NCBI GenBank assembly: GCA_946406115.1
Contig: OX291549.1
Span: 20,359,901 to 20,423,900, forward strand
Source of the DNA: Apoda limacodes
Taxonomy: Eukaryota > Arthropoda > Insecta > Lepidoptera > Limacodidae
Direction: 5' to 3'
Length of the DNA stretch: 64,000 nt
The position numbers and the translations under genes were made by a program. Under the pieces are notes generated by a model, which did not search any database, was not told where the DNA came from, and worked only from the letters and a program-made list of their open reading frames with translations. Each line of letters begins with the position of its first letter. Position 1 is the first letter of the stretch. Positions 13,315-24,418 of the stretch are shown piece by piece.

Positions 13315-13632
13315 TACCTTTAAACGAGAAATTCTTGTATTTTTGTATATTTATAGATATATAATCTGAATCTCGTTAATGACTTAACGATTTTCATGAA
13401 ATTTAGTATGCGGGGGGTTTCGGGGCCAATAAATCGATCTACCTAGGTTTCATTTTTAGAAACATATCCGTGTTTTCAGGAAATGATAAACTGAAAAATA
13501 TGACTTCCTGATATCTATTGGCGAGTAGTAATACTATTATTTTAACCGACACAGCAACACTAAAGCTACTTGACAATAATAGATGGCGTTGTTGAAAAAA
13601 AAGAGCAGAGCTCGGTCCCCAGATATAGCAAA
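13315..13632 (+). repeat. Interspersed repeat A (ends 'GAGCTCGGTCC')
   Basis: One of five copies in the window. Shared landmarks are 'TTTCATGAAATTTAGTATG', 'CTGAAAAATATGA', 'TATTGGCGAGTAGTAATAC', 'ACAGCAACACTAAAGCTACT', 'GATGGCGTTGTT' and the end 'GAGCTCGGTCC'. The others are at 24419-24598 (minus), 29871-30150 (minus), about 32500-32830 (plus) and about 57295-57570 (plus). Non-coding; transposon class unknown. Confidence 0.7.
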
Positions 13633-13764
13633 ATAATGTAAAGTTTTTTAGAGAGTTTTGAAAATAATAATATAATAATAAGGATACTATACTGTTTTTA
13701 AATTATTTCGCCCCAAATGGTCCAACGTACCTAACGTTTTGGTTAAGTTCATGCGCGAACTTAA

Positions 13765-13930
13765 TATTATTCGCTCGCAGCCTAGTTGTCTGCCTGTGAC
13801 TGGCTGCTCTGCAGAGGGTGTGGGTTCGATACCCGCTATGAACAAACATTTATGCGATAAACATTTGTGTTGGTCTTGAGCCTGGGATATGATGTATTTA
13901 CAAAAATTTAGCAGATGCAATAAAATACTT
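13765..13930 (+). mobile_element. tRNA-derived SINE
   Basis: 'GACTGGCTGCTCTGCAGAGG' and 'GTGTGGGTTCGATACCCGC' contain a pol III B-box-like GGTTCGATACC. They are followed by 'ACAAACATT' and 'TGTTGGTCTTGAG'. The same head recurs at about 14551, on the minus strand at about 19460, and at about 57195. It is not a functional tRNA: no complete cloverleaf, and the body continues into SINE sequence. Confidence 0.65.
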
Positions 13931-14550
13931 CGGAAAACAGACATACTTACTAAAGACAAATAACTTTCCTATAAGTGTAGCCGATCTAAGTTTTAAGTAA
14001 CCTAAAGCTGTTTTTTGCCAAGCCCACAACGATGATAAAAACGGCAACGGACCTTTACACTTAGAATGATCCGAAATGAACTTAGCCAGGTTTAGTTGTA
14101 TTCATGTTGTAGCTAGTACCTAAATGCTAAATTACACATAAAAATAGTTGTCCATTTTACATTTTGCTCTTAGATTCAGCAATCGAATGTACATCGTGAA
14201 TTTATTTACGGTAAACGACAAATTTTGTTTATATAATAGATTTTCATGTAAGACACGAAAATTGCATGAAGTATAAATGTTTATGACTAGCAGTAATAAA
14301 AACAATAATTAAAAAAATAACTGTGCTTTTGTGTTCGTTTGTTTCTGACTCCGGAATTATTAGTTGTTGTAAACGTTAAATCACACAAATTACCAACACA
14401 TTTGTCTTTACAGCTTTTGCTTTAAAGAATCGCATCGCATTTACTTCCAGTTTATTCCTTGTTGTAAAAAACATCTAACCCAATAAACACATTACGCAGG
14501 CAATGCTCATTAGCTAATTAGTGTTAGAAGACAACCGTTGCATGCTTAAT

Positions 14551-14680
14551 TACTCGCTCGCAGCCAGTTGGTAGTGTGACTGGCTGCTGTGCAGAGGGTG
14601 TGGGTTCGATTTCCGCGTTGGACAAACATTTTTGTTTGTCTTGAGTGGTTGTATTTATGTATATATTTATAAAAAAAAAA
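14551..14680 (+). mobile_element. tRNA-derived SINE
   Basis: Same family as the copy 800 bp upstream: 'TCGCTCGCAGCCAG', 'GTGTGACTGGCTGCTG', 'GTGTGGGTTCGATTTCCGC', 'GACAAACATT' and 'GTCTTGAGTGGTTG', ending in an A-rich run near 14670-14680. Confidence 0.65.
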
Positions 14681-14689
14681 AGTAATATA

Positions 14690-15690
14690 ATATTTGTTGT
14701 ATCCGTTGTCTTGTTTCCATAACTCAAACTTTGCTTTCTTTGGGCCAGACGGCGCTGTGTGTAATGTCTAAAAATATTTATTATTTAATTATTACTAATT
14801 TATTGGTGATGCTTAAGTTATGTGAATTATTACCCGCGCAGAGCGAATACACACAGAAAAAAAATACAAAAAATGCACACATAAGATACCGATGTTATAT
14901 AGGGACAACTGCGCCTCGGGCTACTTGTACTTCCTAGGCACAATCATGTAAAAATATATATATCTATCTATCATATAAAAAAAATGATAGGTCTACTGCC
15001 AAAATCCAGGGAAAAAATAAGGGAATACGTTTTAATAGGGAAAAGCAACCTGATGTTTCCTAACAGTTTCTTAGCAATTTGTGCTTCAAGCTATATCTAA
15101 AACTCTGAAAATGCGTGTTATCACGCATTTACACTTAAGACGCGCATAAGAAAAATCTTGATCAGGATTAAAACAGAGGATAGGTTTTATTTAGATCGAG
15201 TGGAAACTCCCACCTGATTAGGTTTTTCCGGGAACTGCGAGACAAAGTGACTGCGATAAGACTAGTGAGTATATAAACTAAATACTTACACATATTTCGT
15301 ACGAGCACACAGGTTCGACAGAAGCAGGCTTTATCTCCAAAGCACGTGCCTCAACTGTAAACAATCATGGTGTCGAGTGTCATCACGGGAATTGCTGATC
15401 ATTGTTACTTTAATTACGAGTACGTCTCTGCTTTCTTGAATGCACGACTTAGTGCGTGCTAAGTTGTTGTTTACCGGTTTTCTGAAGGCTAATGCTGTAT
15501 TAAATTATAATTTTAGATTTTTATCAATATAACTTGCTATTTATTCGCGCGAGTTCGTCTACGTGAACTTTTGAGGAAAACAAGAAAGCTTTCAACTTTT
15601 TTTATTAACATATACATAAATACAAAAATATCGGAATTTCATCCCTTATTTTGCCTTATATAGGGGATAACTTTCCAAGAACGGTGAAAT
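14690..15690. other. No gene seen
   Basis: AT-rich. The small open frame near 14731 has no motif. GC is slightly higher at 15300-15480, without a recognised gene. Confidence 0.5.
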
Positions 15691-16006
15691 CTATACATAT
15701 AAAAGGCTTTGTCCTGAATAACTGATGGATCAACGCACAGCCTAAACTGCTCATCTTAGAGACCTGAAACTTGAAGGGTGTGTTCTTTGTATGACGTAGG
15801 CATTCTACCCCTAAGGGGGTTAAAAAGGAGGGCAAAGTTTGTATGGGACAACGTGATTCCTTGGTCCAATCTACTTCAAATTTTGCATAAACCTTTTTTA
15901 ACAGAATTGATGGAAGATGTGTTTCGTATTTTATTGAAATTCATCCCCTAGCGGGGTTAAAAAGGGGTAGAAAGTTATTTGGCGGTTATTTGCTTCAAAG
16001 TTGATA
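15691..16006. repeat. Lepidopteran-type repeat, part before the SINE
   Basis: 'ACTGATGGATCAACGCACAG', 'ACCTGAAACTTGAAGGGTGT', 'CCCCTAAGGGGGTTAAAAAG' and 'CCTAGCGGGGTTAAAAAGGG' are typical of a dispersed repeat also seen at about 41485-41830 and 52636-52805. It is interrupted by the SINE at 16020-16303 and continues afterwards in the 16317-16570 region. Confidence 0.5.
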
Positions 16007-16019
16007 TCAATACTCCTTA

Positions 16020-16303
16020 CTTGCCAGCCTTCATACGTCCCAACTGCTGGGGCTCGGCCTACCCTCTTAAGCGAGGGTGATTGGGCCATGGTCCACACGC
16101 GGGCCCAGTGCGGATTGTGGACTTCACAATTTTTTTTCTTGACGTATGCAGGTTTCCTCACGATGTTTTCCTTCACCGAAAAGCCAGTGGTGTGAATAAA
16201 TTAATCAGTGTACTTGACTCATTGGTACACGCCGATCCCGGGTTTCGAACCTCCGCCACTTGCGACGTGAAGTTAAATTTAAACCCCTCGGACACCACAG
16301 ACT
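16020..16303 (-). mobile_element. SINE with 13-bp target-site duplication
   Basis: The 13-mer TCAATACTCCTTA lies at 16007-16019 and 16304-16316, exactly flanking this block. Read on the minus strand it starts with a tRNA-like head ('GTGGTGTCCGAGGGG', then B-box-like GGTTCGAAACC near 16240). It continues with 'GAAAACATCGTGAGGAAACC', 'CCGCACTGGGCCCGCG' and 'CCCAGCAGTTGGGACGTATG', the body of a SINE family common in moths. The perfect duplication indicates a fairly recent insertion. A scrap of the same body lies at about 48825-48895. Confidence 0.85.
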
Positions 16304-16316
16304 TCAATACTCCTTA

Positions 16317-16570
16317 GTGCTTTTGATTTAAATTACATTTTATTTTGACACATGTTCGAAAACTCAATCCGATTTTATTCAAAAAAGGTTGAACTTACTT
16401 AAAAACATAAACAACTTCAATACTCTTTAAAATTGGAATATCTCTAATGTCACCGTACTATATTAGTACCTCATTTAAGGGGTTTTTAAGCTCAAAGAGG
16501 TTATGGGTTTTTTTACGCTAAGTTTACCCAGACGAAGTTGCGGGAATAAGCTAGTACGTCTATATTATTT
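16317..16570. repeat. Repeat continuation after the SINE
   Basis: Contains 'ACTTCAATACTCTTTAAA', 'CATTTAAGGGGTTTTTAAGC' and 'CGAAGTTGCGGGAATAAGC', consistent with the far part of the repeat interrupted at 16006. The exact limit is uncertain. Confidence 0.35.
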
Positions 16571-16835
16571 TTAAACCAGCTTAATCAATTTTTTTCGGAT
16601 TTCCATACAAACTTGCGACTCCATCTTTTTCTCCTTGCAAAATCTTTGCTTGAAAACAAAAAGTGCTTGCCTTAGTAACAAGAACCTTATTAATAAGAAA
16701 TAAAGTATCGAAATACTTATACAAACTTCATCCTTTAGGGGTCGATCTTTCAAAAACTCTCCAGTTACTATAATGAAGGTTACAGTTATTTAGTTATGTG
16801 TATTACTAACACAGCATAGGATATCTGTTTTTTTA

Positions 16836-17362
16836 TCTATACTTAATATTATAAAGAGGAAAGATTTGCTTGTTTGTTTGTACTGAATAGGCTCCGAAAG
16901 TACTGAACCGATTTGAAAAATTCTTTTACCATTTGAAGCCAACATTATCCCTGATAAACATGGGCTACTTTTTTCCGCGGGAAAATGCTTCATTCCTACG
17001 GGAAAACGGGTGATAGGAGAACGGGTAGTAAGAATTATCTTCCCGGACTTATCTTTGTCACATAACTTCTAAACGGCTGAACCGATTGGGTTGAAATTTT
17101 ATATGGGTATTTCGACGGTTTCCGGAATGATTTAAAAAATTGGACCCGGTAGGTGGCGCTGCTGTTGGTATGTCAACTACTTGGGTAATTGGGTTGAAAT
17201 TTTGTATGTGTATTTCCATAGTTTCACAGACACGAATGTATTATGCCATTAAAGGAAAGATTTGATTGTTTGTTTTTTTTTTCTATTATTGGGTAGTTGC
17301 TGTAAGAATCTATGCCGATAACGAAATTTAGGGCGGGTGAAGCCGCTGGCAGAAGCTAGTAT
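16836..17362 (+). repeat. 'TGAACCGATTTGAAAAATTC' repeat
   Basis: Starts 'ACTTAATATTATAAAGAGGA', contains 'CCATTTGAAGCCAACATTAT', 'CGGCTGAACCGATTGGGTTG' and 'CGATAACGAAATTTAGGGCG', and ends 'GAAGCCGCTGGCAGAAGCTA'. This is the general layout of a short repeat very common in Lepidoptera; the class (Helitron-like, RTE-derived or other) is not decided here. The middle 'GGTTGAAATTTTRTATG' block is duplicated inside this copy. Confidence 0.6.
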
Positions 17363-17469
17363 TAAATACAAAGGGAAAAATTACAGAACGTTTGCAGGAT
17401 AACTTTTTTGTCGGTCTGTCTGTCAAGCCCAATTTTCTTAGCGTAGAGGTATTCTACGGTGCTTTAGAT

Positions 17470-17660
17470 AGTCAGTGCAAAAAATATCCGCTTTTTTTTG
17501 CTGACTGACTATTGCAGTTGGCTGATGCAGCCATTACTGCTCCACCTGGCTTTTGGGGCGAGACTCTAAAGGAGTCTCCGCCCATAAGGCGTCCAACGCT
17601 CAAGGGCTCCCCGCGGGGGGAGCCTTGGCTTGGGTTGTCGCTCTTGGGGAAATTCGCCAT
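17470..17660 (-). pseudogene. GC-rich open-frame fragment with two hairpins
   Basis: A 62-codon open frame on the minus strand starts 'MANFPKSDNPSQGSPRGEPL' and contains 'LMGGDSFRVSPQKPGG'. It is far richer in GC than its surroundings. Two strong inverted repeats lie in it: 17556-17583 (GGGCGAGACTC against GAGTCTCCGCCC) and 17604-17624 (GGGCTCCCC against GGGGGAGCC). I recall similar short peptides at the beginning of lepidopteran transposon transcripts, but cannot name the family. Function unknown. Confidence 0.4.
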
Positions 17661-17664
17661 AAAT

Positions 17665-18300
17665 TATTAATGCCGCATATTCTGACAAGAAACCAGGTTC
17701 TAGAACACAAGTTGAAGAAATAATCAAAATATCGTAAATTTGTAGTTATATCACATTAAGAAAATTGCGATTTCAACCGAAAAATTAAGTAGGTATGAAT
17801 ACCTACTTCCGATTTATCTTTTGTTACAATTTTGTACAGAAGTCCTTGATGCGCAAGTCTGACGTGTACTTGTACTTTTTTTTTAATTGGGGACTTAGTG
17901 CTTACGTACGCATGTATTGGTTAATACTGTTATGTTGTTACTAATTTATTGTCAACTAGCTAACCCCGCGAAAGTTGTTTCTCTTTTTTAAAACAATCAG
18001 CGCGCCATCTATTGTAAAGGGTTGTGCTGATTTAGATACCTTCCCCGGCGTGTGCGCAACAACTTACCAATTTATTACAATCGGTTTATCCTTAGTGCGC
18101 AAACCCGACTCGCACTTGACCCTTTTTTTCTAACAATAACGAACACAACAAAAAAGGAATCATCCAATTTGGTGCAGTCGTTCGGAAGTTATGTCGTGAC
18201 CAAGGGAAACAGAGATTCATTTTTATACATATAGATTATGCCTTATCATAACAACAGACGAGTAAACTGAATTTGAATAAAGAAAACTAATACTTACCCT
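17665..18300. other. No gene seen
   Basis: AT-rich. 'ACTAGCTAACCCCGCGAAAG' near 17955 and 'CGCAAACCCGACTCGCACTT' near 18100 are scraps of common short repeats. Confidence 0.45.
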
Positions 18301-18320
18301 ACTTTTTATCCATCAAAAAC

Positions 18321-18560
18321 AGTGCACAACGACGCTAAAGAAGTTTTCACTTCAAAATCAATTTTTTTATTTTGCCAATCATTCTATAATGGCATGGAAT
18401 TATGGTTTCCGTCTTGCGAATTTTTATGTCGTGGCATTATGGTTTCCGTCTTACGAATTTTCGATCAGCCTGACGCGAGTTTATCATTTTTTAACCATCA
18501 CAAAAAAAGTGCACAACGATGCTAAAGAAGTTTTCATTTCAAAAAAAAGCTATAATAGTT
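18321..18560. repeat. Direct repeats of 187 bp and about 50 bp
   Basis: 'AGTGCACAACGA' followed by 'GCTAAAGAAGTTTTCA' starts at 18321 and again at 18508. Between them 'ATTATGGTTTCCGTCTT' and 'CGAATTTT' occur twice about 50 bp apart. The pattern suggests unequal exchange or an element with repeated ends. The two small open frames here are chance frames. Confidence 0.6.
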
Positions 18561-18589
18561 TGTTCCAATGCGAATGGGCACCCTGAAGG

Positions 18590-19224
18590 CTGCCAGCAAT
18601 TCCACGTTGCATGGCGATAGAAATTTTTCGTGTGTAACCATAGATATAGAATGTAGCGTAGCGTAAAAAGACAAAACTATAATAAATTATTATAAATAAA
18701 TAGTCTGTGAAAATAACAGCCAGTCCTCGTCATCATGAGGCACATCAATCTTTATTGCTCTTTAACAAAATATACGTACGTAAATCTACCTACGTACAGT
18801 ATCCGGGCCGGATTCTGTTAAGAAAATATTTTTATTTCTAAGAATCAATAATAAACTAAGTTTGATATCAAAACAAGTGACACAATAGTGCTATCTATAT
18901 AAGTAAATGTAGGACGATTTGATGAAAACAGAGGGTTCGATTCCACGATACCGATCTACTCATATCTTATACTTTTGTGCTCTTGAGTTTATATAATATC
19001 TCTAACTGGGATATTGATTGGCTTTGGAATTTTGGAAACTGACTTAAATGGAGCAATGCGAATTTTAATCCGCAAGGAATAACCAAAATATTTACTACGT
19101 GGTTGTTTACATATTTAAACATATGCCACGGAATGTTAAGTGTTTTTTCCTACAGCCTTTTAAGAGATATTTAATTGACTCACAAGTTCTAGGTAGGTAG
19201 GTACTATTGCGCAATAAATATTTA
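18590..19224. other. No gene seen
   Basis: AT-rich sequence, no recognised coding sequence or repeat. Confidence 0.5.
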
Positions 19225-19465
19225 AATAATAATAAATAAATAAATATTTTTTGACTTGAACACTGCTCCATCTGGCTCCAAAGTAAGCAGAGCTGTTGTT
19301 ATGGTGACCAGACAACGGATTTTTTTTTTGTAAATACGTACATATCATACATAAATACAGCCAGACTCAAGACAGACTCAAATGCCTATCACATAAATGT
19401 TTGTCCAGTGCGGGAATCGAACCCACACCCTCTGCACAGCAGTCGGCCACACTACCAACTAAAAA
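19225..19465 (-). mobile_element. tRNA-derived SINE, nearly full length
   Basis: Read on the plus strand: an A-rich end (AAATAAATAAAT near 19235), 'CTCCATCTGGCTCCAAAGTA', 'AGCAGAGCTG', 'GACAACGGAT', 'ATACATAAATACAGCCAGAC', 'AAATGTTTGTCCAGTGCGGG', 'AATCGAACCCACACCCTCTG' and 'CACACTACCAAC'. On the minus strand this is a tRNA-like head with B box GGTTCGATTCC, a body and an A-rich tail. A diverged relative is at 37990-38275. Confidence 0.7.
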
Positions 19466-19574
19466 TTTAACAGTTGATTTTAAATCCACAATCGCCATGA
19501 ATGACATATTCTTGACTAGGATAATCCATATCTATAACTTTTATTTTTAAATTTTATCTCGTTATCTCATGGGT

Positions 19575-19810
19575 GAATCCATCCATACTAATATTATCAA
19601 TGCTAATGTTTCTGTCTGTTACCTTTTCATGGCTAATCTGCTAAACCGATTTCAATGAAATTTGGTAAAGTGATAGCTTGGACCTTGGGAAAGCACAAAG
19701 GTTTCTTAAAAACGGCAAGTAGGAGTCGGCTGTTTTACTATAATCAAGGAGTTGTAGAAATCACACGCCGATAACCGAATTTAGGGCGAGAGGACTAGGT
19801 ACCCTAAAAT
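19575..19810 (+). repeat. 'AACCGATTTCAATGAAATTT' repeat
   Basis: 'ATCCATACTAATATTATCAA', 'GTTTCTGTCTGTTACC', 'CTAAACCGATTTCAATGAAA', 'TAGCTTGGACCTTGGGAAAG', 'AAGGAGTTGTAGAAATC' and 'CGCCGATAACCGAATTTAGG' follow the order of a widespread lepidopteran short repeat. The final 'GCTAGTA' end is degraded. Confidence 0.65.
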
Positions 19811-19814
19811 GTCT

Positions 19815-21250
19815 ATGTTTGACATAGCTGAACAGGAAGCGGGATTATAGGTGTTGGCATTTAATGTAGTAAGACATATGAGTCGTGTGATAATACGTAA
19901 TTTTATATCTTAGGTTACTTAAAATATGCTACAAAGGTAATAGAAACATTTAGAAGAATAAATAGAAGTTTTGGTTATCAAAGAACAGTCGGTAATTAGA
20001 TATAATAAATATACACCCCAAATACGATTACTTATTTATTACTTAAATAGTCATATCAAGGATGTCTAAAAATAACTTCTTGGTTTGATAAAAGAGTGTT
20101 ATGTCTCCAAGACCATCAATAGTTGTAAATATCTCGGTTGTGTTAGACGGTGCTTATATTGCATGTTCTTTTTATAGAAACGTGTAGGAGGGTGTAAGTC
20201 CAAATAATGCTTGATACCACACGTATTCCAACTAAGTATTGTTATAGCACAATGTAATAAAAATGCCTCAGTGTTTCAAGTGGAGAGGCGAATGAAACGA
20301 TTGCGAGATGACACAGTGTTAGTTCTGAATCAGACACTGAGTCAGTGAATGTAGACATCTCGACCGGCGAGACGGTCGCGGCGGTTGACATGCAGGACAG
20401 GACATCCCAATAGAGTCGACATGAAGTTATTTGTTTAAGTTTAGTGCTATGCCGTCCCACGTGCCCACAGAATTATTATGGCTTTATTGCGACTCATTCA
20501 TTGAGTACTTCCACTGACCTCTGTTCTGTTAAAAAGGATAATTTGATGCCGTTGTTGGTTAGAACTAGAGTATGTTCCCGTATGATTTCAACTACAAAGT
20601 AGTTTTGTCGGGTTATAAAGACTTAAGTGTAATCTAATTTGAATTTTGATTTGAAAACATCCTCACACCCAGTGCCTGGAAACTTCTTACAAAGACACAA
20701 ATGTATGGGTTTGTAAGGTTCTAGCGACACTTGTTTCAGTGTTGCTATAAAAAAAACGGGTCAACTAATGTAGTATAAAATATTCGACGTTTCTTATTTG
20801 ATAATTTTCTTATTCCTTAAGATTTTTTCATTTATTCTTGATATTCCACTTCGGAAACAACATAAGTACTAATATTAAGATACTAACACCAATTTGCATT
20901 CGAGAAACATTTCTTAAACAAAAAACTTTTCACATTATAGCAGAAAATAAATTTGAATATAGCAACACATTGACGTTCGTAAGCCTAACCTCAATAACTG
21001 AGTTTTTGAACTATTTATTTTGAATTTTTGTTAAAGTTATTTTTTCTCGTTATTGTGTAAATATTTAAGCATTTTCGATATATATATTTCCTAATATAGT
21101 GTACAATTTCGAGATAGAGACTCTTTCTTTTGTTAGCAGATATTTGTAATTTATATCGTAAGACAGTGACTTTTTAGCCTTAACACATTTTGTAAACTGA
21201 CTTGTATATACGTATAAATTCGTACGGTCCAGTCAACTCCAATTTGCCTT
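19815..21250. other. No recognised gene; one GC-richer patch
   Basis: About 20242-20460 is GC-richer and carries a 72-codon minus-strand open frame without recognisable motif. The remainder is AT-rich. Neither splice sites nor homology can be argued. Confidence 0.45.
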
Positions 21251-21257
21251 AAAAACA

Positions 21258-21358
21258 ATGGGCAGGTCTAGCTGGAGAACATGTGAAATTTGTGAATTGA
21301 AGGAGCGAAGCGGCAACGACTCCTTACATTTTTCGAAGTTTCCCTTGAATGTCAATCG
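21258..21358 (+). CDS. Possible THAP zinc-finger first exon (partial or relic)
   Basis: From the ATG at 21258 (context AAAACAATGG) the frame gives 'MGRSSWRTCEICELKERSG' then 'NDSLHFSKFPLNVNR'. A C-x2-C pair near the N-terminus followed by a 'FxKFP' block is the start of the THAP domain, a C2CH zinc-coordinating DNA-binding fold. The frame meets a good 5' splice site (CG, then GTGAGT at 21359). A candidate acceptor ends at 21477, and 'VHFTRG' near 21534, reminiscent of the THAP C-x2-HF block, lies 60 bp beyond it. The spliced frame there hits a stop and the HF block is off by one base, so the gene may be dead. THAP domains occur in host regulators and in P-element-type transposases; the sequence does not say which. 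Confidence 0.45.
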
Positions 21359-21609
21359 GTGAGTTACATTTGGTTCTAAACATCACACATCTTTCAAAAT
21401 CTATCCAGCGGTGTGTTCAGAACCTGCATCCGAGCGCAATTTGTTTTTTCACTTACACACTCAAATGTATTGAACAGGTTTTGTAAACTTCATGGGGTTC
21501 TGAAGACTAGAAAGTGAGAACTCCATGCTATCGGTGCATTTCACTCGAGGTTCTGAATGACTTTAAAGCGTTCGTCCAAAGCTTCTGAAAGCAGCCCTGG
21601 ATTAGGTAG

Positions 21610-23447
21610 GTATAACTTTTCTCACTGTTACTAATAATAATGTAAAATTGTTCCACCGAGTATTATCTAATTAGGTATTTCAAATTAATTTTACTATCTG
21701 TGGAGAATTTTTGCCCAGAGTTGCGTTAGAAATCTTTGTGTTAACTACACTCGGTGTAGCTATGCCAACCAGAGAATATACTAATGATAACTGGTGTTAG
21801 AACTGTCATTCCTTACAAGCAAAAATCTCTTAGACATATGTGATGTCATAACTTTATGAATTCTGCTTGAGGTTGGTGTTGATGGTGTTAAACAGCTAGT
21901 CTCAAACATACGCAGCTACAGGCAGCGCATGCACAATATAGATATATTCTGTGGTGGTTCTATTATGGTTGTCACACATGCGGATAAGTTCTTTACTATA
22001 GGCACAGATAAACAGTTCTTTGCCATAGGCATATTATAAATACATGTGTGACTATATATATTATAGTATAGGAATAATTTAATTAAATTTGATTGATTTG
22101 ATTTGTTTGATTTAATTGAATTTAATTTATACTTAAAAATCATGTAAAACCTGGGTTAATACCTGTAAATAAATCATTTTATTTATTATTATTAAAATTT
22201 TAACTGTATAATAGGTATACTACTTTTTAAGATTTTGTACTTTGTTCGTACATGAATTCCTTTTCAAAATTTGTAATCTATTTTTAAAGCACATGCCGGC
22301 ATTTGTTTGCGCTGAAATATAGCAAACCTATAAACAACTTTAACAATGATGCAATAATATGGTACCAAGGAGCTGAAATGTGTATAAATGGATGAAAACA
22401 TTAAATTTATTTGGGGCAAGAACTGTCATTGTTCATAGTGTCTTAACTTCACACCATTGTAGAATTAATATTTAATTTTCAGTTGAAGAGAATGAGTTCG
22501 AGTCACTGGAAACGAAGACCTTGTACACATACTGATAAAAAAACTACATGAAACTCAAAATATATGTGGAAATCATTTCCATAAAAATGATTATAATAAA
22601 AAAGGAAATTGATTGAAGAGTCATGCTTTCCCAACATTGAATTTGATGTCTAAACCACTATCTGATGATGAACTGTTACAATTTCCTTTACCATTGTGGT
22701 CAAGCAGACAAGGTAATACATACTCAGTGCTAAAGTTAAATTTAAGGTAGTGCAGCGGTGGTTTGGGATGGATGTAAAAAAATATATTCATAATTGAATA
22801 AAAAGCTGAATAAAAAGTTGGGAAAGCATGTTTTGTGAGTATGAGTGGGAATAAGAACAAAAAAAACATTTTGTAGGTGACAATTAGTTTTGCATATATC
22901 TCTAATTATAATTATTTCCAATTATAATAATAATAAACTTTATTTGCACATTTAAGAAACAGTACAAAATTACAAGAAAACGAAGCAAATACCCAGTATA
23001 CCGAGCCTTAACAGTATTATTTATTTTCGAAACAATAAATGTTTGCGTTAAGATACTAAATAATAATCTGTTTCTTATTATTGTTAATATTAACGCGGAA
23101 ATAAACCAATACTAAAAGTGTTTTTTATTTTTTTTCTTACTGATTAAACAAATAAACTCTGTTTAGTATAGAAGTGGTTATTTTTATTTTACCCTCACTA
23201 CCAAAATATTATAATTTCATTATGGCTGAATGCATATCTACGTTTCTGTAATTATCGATATCGATGAAAAAAGTCGATATCATCAAAAAATCTTGCTGGC
23301 ATCACTAGTGTTGACAGATTGTTCGCGTGTGGTTGGCAGGATAGGTTTTTTTTTATGTTGGCAAGACGTCCTTACAAACGTCGTTAAATCTCTAGTATGG
23401 GAGTTCCGTCTGTTCTTACGCAGTATTTGTTTCCTCTATGCTCACAC
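21610..23447. other. AT-rich DNA, no gene seen
   Basis: Chance open frames only. 'AATAAACTTTATTTGCAC' at about 22930 resembles the inverted 3' tail of a LINE. 'TCGATATCGATGAAAAAAGT' near 23257 is a short palindromic patch. Confidence 0.45.
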
Positions 23448-23660
23448 CTTAGAACCTAAATGGTAACGTACAGTGCGGTTTCAGGGAAGCTTCCTCCCGT
23501 GAATGCTAAGGTTGTGGAAAAGTTCCCTGCCAAGGTTTATTCTAAGGAGTATAGTAAGGGATTCTTTAAAAATGAAGGGTCGGCAACGCGCGAGTGTTGC
23601 CCCAGGTGTTGCAAGTTGTCAGACGGACCACAAACTTGATTGCCACTGTTAAAATGTAAT
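23448..23660 (+). pseudogene. Dead 3' end of the window's main LINE family
   Basis: 'CTTAGAACCTAAATGG', 'CAGTGCGGTTTCAGGGAAGC', 'TTCCTCCCGTGAATGC', 'GGGTCGGCAACGCGCGAGTG' and 'CCAGGTGTTGCAAG' match the last coding part and tail of the intact LINE at 43792-46831. Substitutions and indels break the frame, and the tail is shortened before the usual A run. Confidence 0.8.
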
Positions 23661-23664
23661 AAGA

Positions 23665-24418
23665 TGACCACAAATAAATCTCATTCTACCCCATGGGATA
23701 GTATTATATAATCTGTGCCCATGGGGTTGGTCAGATATATAAGTATCGTCAACAAATTAACAGTGTTCGTAAAAAAACAAATCTGATTGTCCTGTACTAT
23801 CGAAACCCTTGCGGAACGTAGTCTGATTTCCACTTGTCAGATTTTATATTCTAAAAAGTGTGTGCCTGAGGAAGTGAGATGAATATAGAATCGAGTGCAG
23901 AGGAAAGAGACGTTTAGTTCCTATTTCTAAGATAATGCAAAGATATCGAAAAATAATAATGTTCAAAAGATATTTTTAAGTGTAGCAAAAGTTTTTGTAA
24001 TAAATGCCCGTCATCACATCGACTGACGCCTAGATGACTTCAAATTTGAAGTTACTTACTATTTAAGTATATGAATAAAACCTGCTAAATAAAATTCTCA
24101 AGACAACACTATACATAAGTATATGTATATATATTTATTACATACGTGCATAGGTTAAAGTTGATACAATTATTTAAGCTTTAATTTAAACACTAAAATA
24201 AAACTATGAAGTAAAGAATAGGTACGCAATCCATGTTTTGGCTCCGTCACGACCTCCAGTATACTCTTTTAGTGTGTGTGTATTTTCAGGCAAATACGTT
24301 CAATAGTTTTCGAAAAAACAGACATCTTAAATATTCCTATCTATCTATGCTAAATGTTACATTTTATTATTAACAAAAAATATTTTTTCCATTTGACACA
24401 GTAGAGATTGTCATTAAT
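23665..24418. other. No gene seen
   Basis: AT-rich, including a TATATATA stretch near 24125. No recognised element. Confidence 0.5.

Noticed and set aside
19395..19445. Possible tRNA gene (GGTTCGATTCC box on the minus strand)
   Set aside because: Only the B-box region is tRNA-like; no complete cloverleaf, and it is the head of a SINE also seen elsewhere in the window.
20242..20460. 72-codon minus-strand frame in a GC-richer patch as a host exon
   Set aside because: No domain, no matching splice sites and no neighbouring exons could be seen.
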